From NCBI RefSeq assembly GCF_020884755.1, contig NZ_BPWE01000006.1:1-64000 (forward strand): a stretch of 64,000 nt of DNA, given 5' to 3'. The position numbers and the translations under genes are program-made. Under the pieces are notes generated by a model, which worked only from the letters and a program-made list of their open reading frames with translations, made no database searches and had not been told where the DNA came from. The first letter of the stretch is position 1; each line of letters starts with the position of its first letter. Shown one piece after another: positions 36,762 to 45,024 of the stretch. Source of the stretch: Bifidobacterium mizhiense. GTDB lineage: Bacteria; Actinomycetota; Actinomycetes; Actinomycetales; Bifidobacteriaceae.

Positions 36762-39620
36762 ATGAGCAGCATTCTGGTCCTTATCGCAGCCCTGGCCATC
36801 ACGGCAGGCATTATCTGGTACTTCTTTGCGCCCAGAAAGGCCACCCAGGCCAAGGATGAGGGCGGCATCCAGACCGTCCACATCACAGTCAAGGGCGGAT
36901 ACAGCCCTCAGCTGATCCAGGTTCAGGCCGGGCGGCCGGTCAAGTTGGTCTTCGACCGGCAAGAGAGCGGGGAATGCTCCTCACACGTGGTTTTCAACGA
37001 CTTCAACATCGATAAGACCCTGCCCGCCTTCCAGACCTCGACCGTCCAGTTGACCCCGCCCAAGGCCGGCGATTATCCCTTCGCCTGCGGGATGAACATG
37101 CTCCACGGGATGCTCCGGGCCACCGATGGGCCGGCGAGCGGCAGTACCGAGACTCAATCCAAACAAGCACAAAGCAGCCAGTCGCAAGACGAGCATTCAC
37201 AGGTCGAACCCACCGAGGCCGCCAAATCCGCCCAGACCAAAGGCAGCAACGACCAAGACGAGGCGGATCAGGAGCGCACGGCAGAAATCCGCGACCTGAC
37301 CAGGCGGTTCATCGTGGCCCTGGTCTTCACGCTCCCGGTCTTCATCCCGGCCATGTTCGGCATGTTCCTGCCCATGCCCCACATTCTGATGAACCCCTGG
37401 GTCCAGCTGGTCCTGATATTACCGGTGATGTTCTATTCGGGCTGGCCCATCCACCGCACCGGTTGGCTGGCTTTGGCACACCGGGCTCCGGAGATGAACT
37501 CCCTGGTCGCCCTGGGCACTGCGACGGCCTTCCTCTACTCACTGGTGGTCACCGTGGCCCCGCAGCTCCTGCCTGAGGGAAGCCGTGAACCCTACTACGA
37601 GGCCGTGGGCACCATCATCACCCTGATGATCCTCGGCCAGATCCTGGAGGCACGAGCCAGGCGCGGCACCGGCGATGCCATCCGCGCCCTTGTTGGACTC
37701 AGGCCCAAAACCGCCACTGTGGTGAGGACCGGCGAGGACGGCAGGGAGACCACCCAGGAAATCGCCGTCGACGATGTGGCCGTCGGAGACGTGATTCAGG
37801 TCCATCCGGGCGAGAAGCTGCCAGTGGACGGCCAGGTAATCTCCGGATCATCCTCAGTGGACGAATCCATGGTGACCGGCGAACCCATGCCCGTCCTCAA
37901 GCAGGAGGGCGATTCCCTGGTCGGAGCCACCGTCAACGGCACAGGCTCCCTGCGCTACAAGGCCACCCAGGTAGGGCAGGACACGGTTCTGGCCCAGATC
38001 ATCCGGCTGGTCAAGACGGCCCAGACCTCCAAGGCACCCATCCAGAAGTTGGCTGACCGAATATCGTCAATCTTCATACCCGGGGTCATCCTGGTGGCGC
38101 TCTGGACCTTCGTAGCCTGGTGGGTGTTCGGCCCCATGCCTCGCGGAGTATACGGAATCGTGGCGGCGGTCTCCGTCCTGGTCATCGCTTGCCCCTGCGC
38201 TTTGGGCCTGGCCACTCCCCTATCCGTGACGATCGGCACTGGACGCGGCGCCCGTGCCGGCGTACTCTACCGGTCGGCGGAGGCTCTGCAAGGAGCACAC
38301 GACGTCGATACCATCGTCCTTGACAAGACCGGCACCATCACCCAGGGCCGACCTGAACTTGCTGATGCCCAGAGCGTGCAGGGGCTGGATGAGGACCTGC
38401 TGATCAGGGCGGCCGCGAGCGCCGAGAGCAATTCCGAGCACCCCCTGGCCCAGGCCATCGTCCAGGCTGCTAAGAACCGCAACCTTGAGCTGGTCCCAGC
38501 CAAAGACTTCGACTCGGTCACCGGCGCCGGCATCGATGCAACCTTCCCCTCTGGATCTTTTGAAGGAAGCAAGGGCACTTCGCATGTCCTTGTCGGCAAC
38601 CGCAGACTACTCGAGGGCAAGGGAATCGGACTGGAGAACGAAACGGTGGACCAGGCTGGTGCGCAGCACCTCTTCGACACCGCCCGCAGCTGGGAGGATC
38701 AGGGTCGCACGACCATCTTCGTAGCTATCGACGGCAGGCTTGCCGGGGTCCTGGCCGTGACCGACCAGGTCAAGTCCGGATCCAAGCAGGCCATCCACGA
38801 CATGAACGAGCGTAACATCCAGACCATCATGCTGACCGGCGACAACCAGGGCACTGCCGAGCAGGTCGGAAGCCAGGTGGGAGTCACCCGGGTGGTGGCG
38901 CAGATTCATCCCGAGGACAAGGCGAGCATTGTCAAGGCCCTTCAGGCCCAGGGTCACAAGGTGGCCATGATCGGCGACGGCATCAACGACGCCCCGGCCC
39001 TGGCCCAGGCCGACCTGGGCATGGCCATCGGCACCGGCACGGACGTAGCCATCGAATCCGCTGACGTGACCCTGGTCTCGGGCGACCTGAACGCGGCTGT
39101 CAAGGCCATCGATCTCTCTGCAGCGACCATGCGCAACATCCATCAGAACCTCTGGTTCGCCTTCGGGTACAACGGCCTGGGCATCCCCATCGCCGCCGGC
39201 GTGCTCTACCCCTTCATCGGCCTCCTGCTCAACCCCATGATCGCCGGTGCAGCTATGGCCTTTTCCTCCCTGTCGGTGGTGCTCAACGCCAACAGGCTGC
39301 GGCACACGCCCCTGAAGGCCAGGCCGGTCAAGGAAGCCAAGCCAATCGACATGGATGCCCTGACCAGGGACCTCAGTATTTCCACCCACCAAGAACACAA
39401 CCAAGAGAAAGGAAATGAGATGGGACTCTTCCATCATCACGACGACATGCAGCAGGATCAGACAACGGCAGACAAGGTCACCGACCCGGTCTGCGGGATG
39501 TCCATCGACCCCAGCACGGCCGCAGCCAAGCGCGACTACCAGGGTAAGACCTACTACTTCTGCTCGCAGAATTGCGTCGATACCTTCGATGCCGATCCGG
39601 AGAAGGTGCTCAACAAGTAG
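36762..39620 (+). CDS. copA: Cu+-exporting P1B ATPase with N-terminal cupredoxin and C-terminal YHS domains
   Basis: A 952-residue copper pump of unusual build. A membrane helix (about 4-22) leads into a cupredoxin-like domain (about 35-120) with ECSSH (Cys72, His75) and [10 protein letters not shown] (Cys109, Met111, His115) as likely copper ligands. A polar linker follows, then the ATPase core: TGEP, the CPC at 477-479, the phosphorylated Asp521 in [14 protein letters not shown], and [16 protein letters not shown]. The last 46 residues are a YHS domain ([17 protein letters not shown]). No HMA domain is present. The ATG at 36762 is taken because the CsoR operator lies just upstream; no ribosome site precedes it, and the -10 position suggests a leaderless transcript. 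The open frame upstream of it overlaps csoR and is not coding. Confidence 0.92.
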   Translation: MSSILVLIAALAITAGIIWYFFAPRKATQAKDEGGIQTVHITVKGGYSPQLIQVQAGRPVKLVFDRQESGECSSHVVFNDFNIDKTLPAFQTSTVQLTPPKAGDYPFACGMNMLHGMLRATDGPASGSTETQSKQAQSSQSQDEHSQVEPTEAAKSAQTKGSNDQDEADQERTAEIRDLTRRFIVALVFTLPVFIPAMFGMFLPMPHILMNPWVQLVLILPVMFYSGWPIHRTGWLALAHRAPEMNSLVALGTATAFLYSLVVTVAPQLLPEGSREPYYEAVGTIITLMILGQILEARARRGTGDAIRALVGLRPKTATVVRTGEDGRETTQEIAVDDVAVGDVIQVHPGEKLPVDGQVISGSSSVDESMVTGEPMPVLKQEGDSLVGATVNGTGSLRYKATQVGQDTVLAQIIRLVKTAQTSKAPIQKLADRISSIFIPGVILVALWTFVAWWVFGPMPRGVYGIVAAVSVLVIACPCALGLATPLSVTIGTGRGARAGVLYRSAEALQGAHDVDTIVLDKTGTITQGRPELADAQSVQGLDEDLLIRAAASAESNSEHPLAQAIVQAAKNRNLELVPAKDFDSVTGAGIDATFPSGSFEGSKGTSHVLVGNRRLLEGKGIGLENETVDQAGAQHLFDTARSWEDQGRTTIFVAIDGRLAGVLAVTDQVKSGSKQAIHDMNERNIQTIMLTGDNQGTAEQVGSQVGVTRVVAQIHPEDKASIVKALQAQGHKVAMIGDGINDAPALAQADLGMAIGTGTDVAIESADVTLVSGDLNAAVKAIDLSAATMRNIHQNLWFAFGYNGLGIPIAAGVLYPFIGLLLNPMIAGAAMAFSSLSVVLNANRLRHTPLKARPVKEAKPIDMDALTRDLSISTHQEHNQEKGNEMGLFHHHDDMQQDQTTADKVTDPVCGMSIDPSTAAAKRDYQGKTYYFCSQNCVDTFDADPEKVLNK
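39420..39620 (+). CDS. YHS-domain small protein, internal in-frame start within copA
   Basis: Inside the copA frame an ATG at 39420 is preceded by AAAGGA with six-base spacing, a better ribosome site than the one at the start of copA. Translation from here gives a 66-residue protein: a histidine-rich head (GLFHHHDD), then a YHS metal-binding domain with Cys residues in DPVCGM and YYFCSQNC. Free-standing YHS proteins that handle copper are known beside copper pumps. I infer that either the domain is made both fused and free, or a separate gene was recently joined to copA by loss of a stop codon. Confidence 0.5.
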   Translation: MGLFHHHDDMQQDQTTADKVTDPVCGMSIDPSTAAAKRDYQGKTYYFCSQNCVDTFDADPEKVLNK

Positions 39621-39635
39621 GATTGCAGGCGTATC

Positions 39636-39672
39636 ATATTCCTGTAGACACTTTTTATGTCTACAGGAATAT
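39636..39672. promoter_or_regulatory. 15-bp perfect inverted repeat upstream of the AAA module
   Basis: ATATTCCTGTAGACA (39636-39650) and its exact complement (39658-39672) flank a 7-base loop CTTTTTA. It starts 15 bp after the copA stop and ends 11 bp before the ATPase start. It lacks a trailing T-run, so it is not a standard terminator. It could be an operator for the downstream pair or an RNA hairpin near its ribosome site. Confidence 0.6.
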
Positions 39673-39683
39673 TGGTGGTTATC

Positions 39684-40952
39684 ATGCGTCTGCTCAGAAT
39701 GGTCGTCGAGGGACTTCAACCCTTTGAAAACCAGACCCTAGCCCTGGATCTTTACGCCCGTGACCAGGTCCGCTCGAGAACCCCTGGCAACGGACTGACT
39801 TATCTGGAGAACAGTCCGGGCAGTCACATTTACGCGCAGAACGTGCTGTGCCTTACGGGAATCAACGCATCCGGCAAAACCACGGCACTCAACGCCTTGG
39901 CCCTGGCCGTCAGCGTCCTAAGCAAGGATGCCAGCCCTATGCTGTCTTCCGTCAGATCCCTCAGCGCCTTCGGGTCCAGCCTGCAGATTTCTCTGATCTT
40001 CGAGTCCAAGCAGCACTTCTACCTGCTCAAGTCACAGCTGGATGCGGTTCACGACGACACTTCCGACGAAAGCATGGAACTCCTGACCGATAGCACCTAC
40101 CGGTTTTCTCAGGAGCAACTTTGGCGCTATCCAAGCAAGCCCCTGCCCAAGTCCGTACTTCGCAATACAGATGCTTTCCAACAACGCTCGAAGCTGATCA
40201 AGGTCCGGCGTCCGGCAGCCCAATCCTCAGGTGATGCATCCACCGACACCTACCTGACCAAGGAGGCCTTCGACTACCTCTCCCCTCACTCCAGCATTGT
40301 TCTGCCCTACACCAGGACGACTCGCGCTCAGGTCATCACCCGTATCGGGCCAGAAACCTACTTTCCCATCGTTCCTGTCGACACCATCGCCGATCCTGTG
40401 CTGCACGTCTTCGATGACAGCATCGACTACTTCCATATCGACCAGGAACACCGCGCCCATCTGAGATTCGCCGGCACCTCTCGAGAGGTGGTTATGTCCA
40501 ACATGGACACGGCCGGACTGCTCTCCCTGGGCACAGTCCGCGGATCCCGAATCGTCAAAGCGGCCATTCGGGTCCTGCGCACAGGTGGCTATCTACTGAT
40601 CGACGAAATCGAGAACAGCATCAACAAGGAGCTCGTGCGCATGATCATCAACCTCTTCATGTCAACGACCAGCAACCCCCACGGCGCCACCCTGGTGTTC
40701 ACGACCCACTACGCGGAACTGCTCGACCTGATCCAGCGCAAGGACAATATTTACTTCCTCAGACGTGGCGAAGACGAGCGCAAGGGCATCCAGGCGATCA
40801 ACTACTCGGAGGCAGTCAGGCGCGGAGAGCTCAAGCACAGCGAAGTCTTCCTATCCAATTACATCGGAGGCACCGCCCCTAAGGCAGCCGAGCTCAAGGC
40901 CATGCGCCAATACGTAGCCGATCAGGTGGCAGGGCAAGAACATCATGCATAG
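39684..40952 (+). CDS. AAA (ABC/SMC-like) ATPase, RloA/AbiLi-like defence candidate
   Basis: A 422-residue P-loop ATPase of the overcoming-lysogenisation / AAA_15 kind. Walker A is LTGINASGKTTAL (57-69), the signature-like LLSLGTVRG is at 279-287, Walker B LLIDEIE at 304-310, and the H-loop TTH at 340-342. The 200 residues between Walker A and signature form the family's variable insert. The ATG at 39684 follows GGTGG by five bases; an ATG nine codons upstream (39657) lies inside the inverted repeat. The gene overlaps the next by eight bases. In known systems of this shape (AbiL/RloAB, PARIS, Gabija-like) the ATPase senses phage and controls a small partner; that role here is inferred. Confidence 0.8.
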   Translation: MRLLRMVVEGLQPFENQTLALDLYARDQVRSRTPGNGLTYLENSPGSHIYAQNVLCLTGINASGKTTALNALALAVSVLSKDASPMLSSVRSLSAFGSSLQISLIFESKQHFYLLKSQLDAVHDDTSDESMELLTDSTYRFSQEQLWRYPSKPLPKSVLRNTDAFQQRSKLIKVRRPAAQSSGDASTDTYLTKEAFDYLSPHSSIVLPYTRTTRAQVITRIGPETYFPIVPVDTIADPVLHVFDDSIDYFHIDQEHRAHLRFAGTSREVVMSNMDTAGLLSLGTVRGSRIVKAAIRVLRTGGYLLIDEIENSINKELVRMIINLFMSTTSNPHGATLVFTTHYAELLDLIQRKDNIYFLRRGEDERKGIQAINYSEAVRRGELKHSEVFLSNYIGGTAPKAAELKAMRQYVADQVAGQEHHA

Positions 40953-41565
40953 TAGGCGGGAGGAGCTTGCAAGGGCCATCGGGGACGATGCAGTTCTCTT
41001 CTCGTGCGAAGGCGTAGCCGAGCAGGTCATCGTCGACAAACTGGTCACCAAGCACCTGACCTTCATCAATCAGGATCGCATCATCACCGATCCTTACAAC
41101 GATGATGCCTGGTCAACCCGCGATAGAAGCGGCGAGAGCCTGGCTCGTGACTTTCTGACCCAGGACTATGGACGAAACGTGACCATCCTCTGCATACAGG
41201 ACCAGCTGGGCCACCGCACCTTGCTGCGCCAACCTTACGCCGAACATGCCCAAACCATCAACGTCACCACGCATCCCGAGATCGAGATGTTGATCGTCTA
41301 CCGCGAGGGCAAGCTGGACGAGTACAACAGTTGGAAGTCACACCATCGCGGCGCAAAAAACAGCAAGCTGAAGCCCAGCCTCTTCTGCAAGGAGAAGCTC
41401 GGACAGGACGACCGCAAATTCCGCAATATCAAGAAATATCCTTTTCTGAATCAATACTGGGATGATGCGGATGCGCTGGTCAGAGCTTTGGAACTGTACA
41501 GGGAACTAGCCTCTGCAAAAAAGCAGGGTGGCGACTTTCTGCTGGCCGATCTGCTCGGCGTCTGA
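40945..41565 (+). CDS. RloB/Toprim-like partner of the AAA ATPase
   Basis: A 206-residue soluble protein. The start SCEGVAEQVIVDKLV has the E-G-x-x-E pattern of Toprim-type and RloB-like proteins (Glu22, Glu26), ILCIQDQ follows at 81-87 with Asp86, and TTHPEIEMLIVYREGKLDEY (109-128) resembles the conserved P-x-x-E block of RloB-like proteins. The middle and end are basic and tyrosine-rich. It overlaps the ATPase gene, so both are translated together. I infer an effector nuclease or RNA/DNA-acting protein switched by the ATPase. The family match is by motif only and is moderate. It ends one base before the convergent hydrolase stop. Confidence 0.6.
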   Translation: MHSRREELARAIGDDAVLFSCEGVAEQVIVDKLVTKHLTFINQDRIITDPYNDDAWSTRDRSGESLARDFLTQDYGRNVTILCIQDQLGHRTLLRQPYAEHAQTINVTTHPEIEMLIVYREGKLDEYNSWKSHHRGAKNSKLKPSLFCKEKLGQDDRKFRNIKKYPFLNQYWDDADALVRALELYRELASAKKQGGDFLLADLLGV

Positions 41566-42657
41566 TCAGCGGTCGTCAGCGAGCTGCCAGGGCTGGTCGA
41601 GGAAGTCGAAGATGCGCTCCAAGTAAGGCCTCAGAACCTTGTCGGGCATCTGGTAGAGCTCGTGCATGCTGCCCGGGATATGCACCAGCGTGGCCTGGCA
41701 GCCGCCCTGCTGGACCTGGTCGACAAAACGGTTCTGGGGCATCGGCAGCACGAACCGGTCGGGTTGCGCCTGGAAAAGCAACAGAGGGGTCTCCACCCGA
41801 CTGCACCGGTCGGGACGCAGTATGGCCCGGCTCATCTCCAGACTTTCCCTGACCCAGCCGAAGGTGGCGGCACTGGTCTGGTAGTGCAGCTCCTTGGCCC
41901 GCAACTTATGGGTCCAGGCCACCCGAGCCTGGCTGCCGTTGGGGTACTTGCCCATGTCCAATTCCGGGCGGAATGGGCCGAACCCCGGAACCATGCTGCG
42001 TGAGCGGCCCATCATGCAGGCGGCGTTTGTCGCCGTCCAGGCCACTGAGGGCATGAACCCGGTCCGCGGCGCAATCATGGGTGATGACAGGACCGCCTTG
42101 TCGATAAGGGAGGGGAAGGTTTCCAGCATCCGCGCAGCCACGCCGCCGCCCATGGAGTGGGCATAGAGCACCATGGGCTTGTCCTGGGCATACTGCTGGC
42201 CCACCTGGGAGCAGAAGGCAGCCAGATCCGCCACATACCGCTGCCAATGATCCACCCATACCAGACTGGGATCACTCACTCCCCGGCCGGAGAAACCATG
42301 TCCCCAGTGCTCGGGAATGCAGACGGAGTACCCCTGCATCAGGAAATACCAAGCCATCTCCTGATACTTGTCGGCAAATTCCGAAAAACCGAAGGAGATG
42401 ATCACGGCCCCACGCACACGAGCCGATCCTGACTCCACCGCGCCCTGACGAAACAGCGCCCGGTCATAACAGACGTAATGCAGAAGCCGGGAGGGGTCAA
42501 CACCGCTGAGATGGGCCTTGTCCAACACAGTTCCCCCGTCCTCACCGCCGTCGTGGGAGATCATCCATCCCTCACTGCGACAAGAGGCCAGGTCAGGAAG
42601 GACGCGATCCTTCATGATCTGGTCGTAGCGGCGCTCCTCAACCAGTTGGACGCTCAT
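41566..42657 (-). CDS. Alpha/beta hydrolase, lysophospholipase/monoacylglycerol lipase-like
   Basis: A 363-residue serine hydrolase. The nucleophile elbow is AHSMGGG, the acid lies in LLFQAQPDRFV and the histidine in PGSMHELYQMP. The early EHWGHGFSGRG block is typical of monoglyceride-lipase-like members. No signal peptide; cytosolic or membrane-associated. GGTGAGAG stands before the ATG. It is convergent with the RloB-like gene (their stops abut) and is separated by 36 bp from the YhgE pair upstream on the same strand. Confidence 0.87.
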   Translation of the reverse strand: MSVQLVEERRYDQIMKDRVLPDLASCRSEGWMISHDGGEDGGTVLDKAHLSGVDPSRLLHYVCYDRALFRQGAVESGSARVRGAVIISFGFSEFADKYQEMAWYFLMQGYSVCIPEHWGHGFSGRGVSDPSLVWVDHWQRYVADLAAFCSQVGQQYAQDKPMVLYAHSMGGGVAARMLETFPSLIDKAVLSSPMIAPRTGFMPSVAWTATNAACMMGRSRSMVPGFGPFRPELDMGKYPNGSQARVAWTHKLRAKELHYQTSAATFGWVRESLEMSRAILRPDRCSRVETPLLLFQAQPDRFVLPMPQNRFVDQVQQGGCQATLVHIPGSMHELYQMPDKVLRPYLERIFDFLDQPWQLADDR

Positions 42658-42693
42658 GCTCTCACCCTATACCACCTTCTGTTGGACTCGGCC

Positions 42694-45024
42694 CTACATG
42701 AGCCGGGTGCTCTCCAGGTTTCTGACGATCCAATCATTGAAGCGGATGACGGGCTTACGCAGGACCAGCCCCAGCAGCAGCGAGGGCACCAGGAAGAGGG
42801 CCAGGGTGGCCATCTCCCGCCAGAACTCCATGCCGTAGGCTCCGGCAACGGCAGACTGCATGGCCCCGATGGCGTGAACAAAGGGCAGGAAGGGATAGAC
42901 CCCCTGGAAGAAGCCGGGCAGGGTTTCCATGGGGAAGGTGCCGCCCGAGCCAGCCACCTGCATGACCAGGAGGATGACGGCGATGGCCTTGCCGATGTCC
43001 CCGAAGGAGACCACCAGGGTGTAGATCAGATTCATGAAGACAAAGGAGGCGAAGACCGCCACCAGCACGAACATCAACGGATGGACGCACTGAACCTTCA
43101 GGTAGAAGAGGTCGCCCAGGGCGATCAGGCAACCCTGGAGGATGGCCATCAAGGCGAAGACCGCGAATCTGCCGAAGTACTCCTGGTAGAGCTGAAGCCC
43201 GAAGCGGCGGGCGTTGCCTGGCGACTCGGGGCGGAAGGCTCCCCAGGAGCGGCTGTCCTCGGAATCCTCATCCAGGTCATCGGCCCTCTTCCAGGCATCC
43301 TCCAGGGAGTCCAGGTGCAGGACGAAGGCCTTCTTCTTGTCGGACAGAGCCACCTTCATCATGGCCGCCAGAATGGTGGCACCCACCCAGATGGAGAGGA
43401 TGGTGTAGAAGGGGGTCATGGCCGACCCGTAGTTCATGACCGGGAAGACCGCATGCCGATGGATGCCGACCGGCGAGGACAGAAGCGCGGCCAGGGTTTC
43501 GGAATCACCGCTCAGCAGGGTTTTGACATCCTGGGTATCTTCGCCCTGCGAAGCCTGGGTCAGGTGTCCCCCCAGGTCGGTCAGCCGCTTGGCAGCCTGG
43601 TTCAGGCGCTGGGAGATCTCCCCCAGCTGGTCCTTGGCCTGGCTGATGTCGTTGGTCATAGGGCCAGTCAGCCCGGAAGCGCCCTTGACGGTTCCATCCA
43701 GACCCGTCAGAAGCCGGTCGGTCGAGGTGACCACGGTGTCCATGGAGGAAGCCAGGTCGTCCAGGCGGGGCTTCAGGTCATTGCGGTACTGGGTGCGAAC
43801 CTGGTCCACCGAGGCGCGGGCCTGGGCGATCCTGTTCTTCAGATCCTGTCGCTGACCGGCCAGCTTGTCCTTGCCCTCCTTGGCCGTCTGGGAGGCCTGG
43901 CTGATCCGATCGGCCAGATCGCGCTGGGCCGCCTGGGCCGCGCGCATTCCGGCCTGAGCCCGATCAATGGCGGTCAGCAGGGCCTGACGCTGGTCCGCTG
44001 TCAGGTTGGCGTCGGATTCCACAGTGCTGCGCAGATCCTCCAGGCTGGCGATCATTCCGTCGTAGTCAGCCGCCGAGTCCCTGATCCGTTCACTCAAATC
44101 GTTCAACTGGCCGCTGACGGCATCGCTCTGCTGCCCCACCTTGTCGAAGGCATCGTCGATTTTGGAACCGATGGTGTCATAGGCCCCCGAGGCCTGGTCA
44201 AGGGCGGAATCGACCGCCTGGGCAGACCCAGAGAGGGACTTGCCCAGATCCTTGGACCCCTTGGTTCCCTGATTCAGGGCCTTCCTGGCATCGGCCATGG
44301 CGGAATCGGACCGGCCCAGAATCCGGCCTGTGGAATCGATCATCTGGCCGGAGGAGTCCAGAAGGCCCGCATAGGCATTCACCTGGCTGGAGGCGGTGGT
44401 CAGCCGCTGTGACATCTGATCGATGTGGCCGGTCGTCCTGGTCAGATAATCCTGGACCTCGGGGCTCTGAGAGTAGGTGAAGACCTGGCTGGCCAGGTCG
44501 ATCCCCACCTGGCCCACGGTCTTGACGAAGGTCTTGTCGATGGTTGTGGCCACGGTGTCGGCCCCCTGCTCGGTGACATGGGGGGCGATGGCGTTCTTCT
44601 TCTCGTTCAGGTAGTACTCAAGGTTGGCGTGCTTCACATCCTGCGAAAAGAGGGTCATCATGTCCGCGCTGAAATCCTTGGGGATGACAATGGCGGCATA
44701 GTACTCGCCCGAGCGCACCCCCTCCAGGGCCTGGTCGCGGTTGACGAACCTCCAGTCCAGCTGGTCGTTGGCCCGCAGGGTGCTGGTGACCGTCTCCCCC
44801 ACGTTGATTTTGACCGGGATCAGGTCGGACTTGTATCCCTTGTCGGTGTTGGCCACTGCCACCTTGATGGCCTTGGTGTTCTTATAGGGGTCCCAGCTGG
44901 CAGCAATGTTGAACCAGGCATAGAGGGCCGGGACGATGATCAGACCCATCAGGACGATGATGGCGATGACGTTGCTGGTGGCATCGGCCAGGTCCTTGCG
45001 CAGGATCCTCCAAATGTTCCTCAT
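42694..45024 (-). CDS. YhgE/Pip-type membrane protein (second of pair)
   Basis: A 776-residue protein with one N-terminal membrane helix (about 18-38), a large extracellular coiled-coil region rich in Ala, Gln and Asp (about 140-490), and five to six C-terminal membrane helices (ABC-2-like). This is the build of YhgE/Pip proteins, which include the phage infection protein of lactococci; related genes also occur beside type VII secretion loci. No secretion genes are adjacent here. Its ATG overlaps the stop of the upstream paralogue by one base (TGATG), so the two are translationally coupled. Confidence 0.87.
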   Translation of the reverse strand: MRNIWRILRKDLADATSNVIAIIVLMGLIIVPALYAWFNIAASWDPYKNTKAIKVAVANTDKGYKSDLIPVKINVGETVTSTLRANDQLDWRFVNRDQALEGVRSGEYYAAIVIPKDFSADMMTLFSQDVKHANLEYYLNEKKNAIAPHVTEQGADTVATTIDKTFVKTVGQVGIDLASQVFTYSQSPEVQDYLTRTTGHIDQMSQRLTTASSQVNAYAGLLDSSGQMIDSTGRILGRSDSAMADARKALNQGTKGSKDLGKSLSGSAQAVDSALDQASGAYDTIGSKIDDAFDKVGQQSDAVSGQLNDLSERIRDSAADYDGMIASLEDLRSTVESDANLTADQRQALLTAIDRAQAGMRAAQAAQRDLADRISQASQTAKEGKDKLAGQRQDLKNRIAQARASVDQVRTQYRNDLKPRLDDLASSMDTVVTSTDRLLTGLDGTVKGASGLTGPMTNDISQAKDQLGEISQRLNQAAKRLTDLGGHLTQASQGEDTQDVKTLLSGDSETLAALLSSPVGIHRHAVFPVMNYGSAMTPFYTILSIWVGATILAAMMKVALSDKKKAFVLHLDSLEDAWKRADDLDEDSEDSRSWGAFRPESPGNARRFGLQLYQEYFGRFAVFALMAILQGCLIALGDLFYLKVQCVHPLMFVLVAVFASFVFMNLIYTLVVSFGDIGKAIAVILLVMQVAGSGGTFPMETLPGFFQGVYPFLPFVHAIGAMQSAVAGAYGMEFWREMATLALFLVPSLLLGLVLRKPVIRFNDWIVRNLESTRLM

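Noticed and set aside
39657-39683. Earlier start for the AAA ATPase at 39657
   Set aside because: The ATG lies within the inverted repeat and has no ribosome site; the ATG at 39684 has GGTGG at good spacing.
42478-44412. Plus-strand open frame of 644 codons opposite a YhgE gene
   Set aside because: A shadow of the strongly biased real gene; its Gly/His/Gln-rich product has no recognisable domain.
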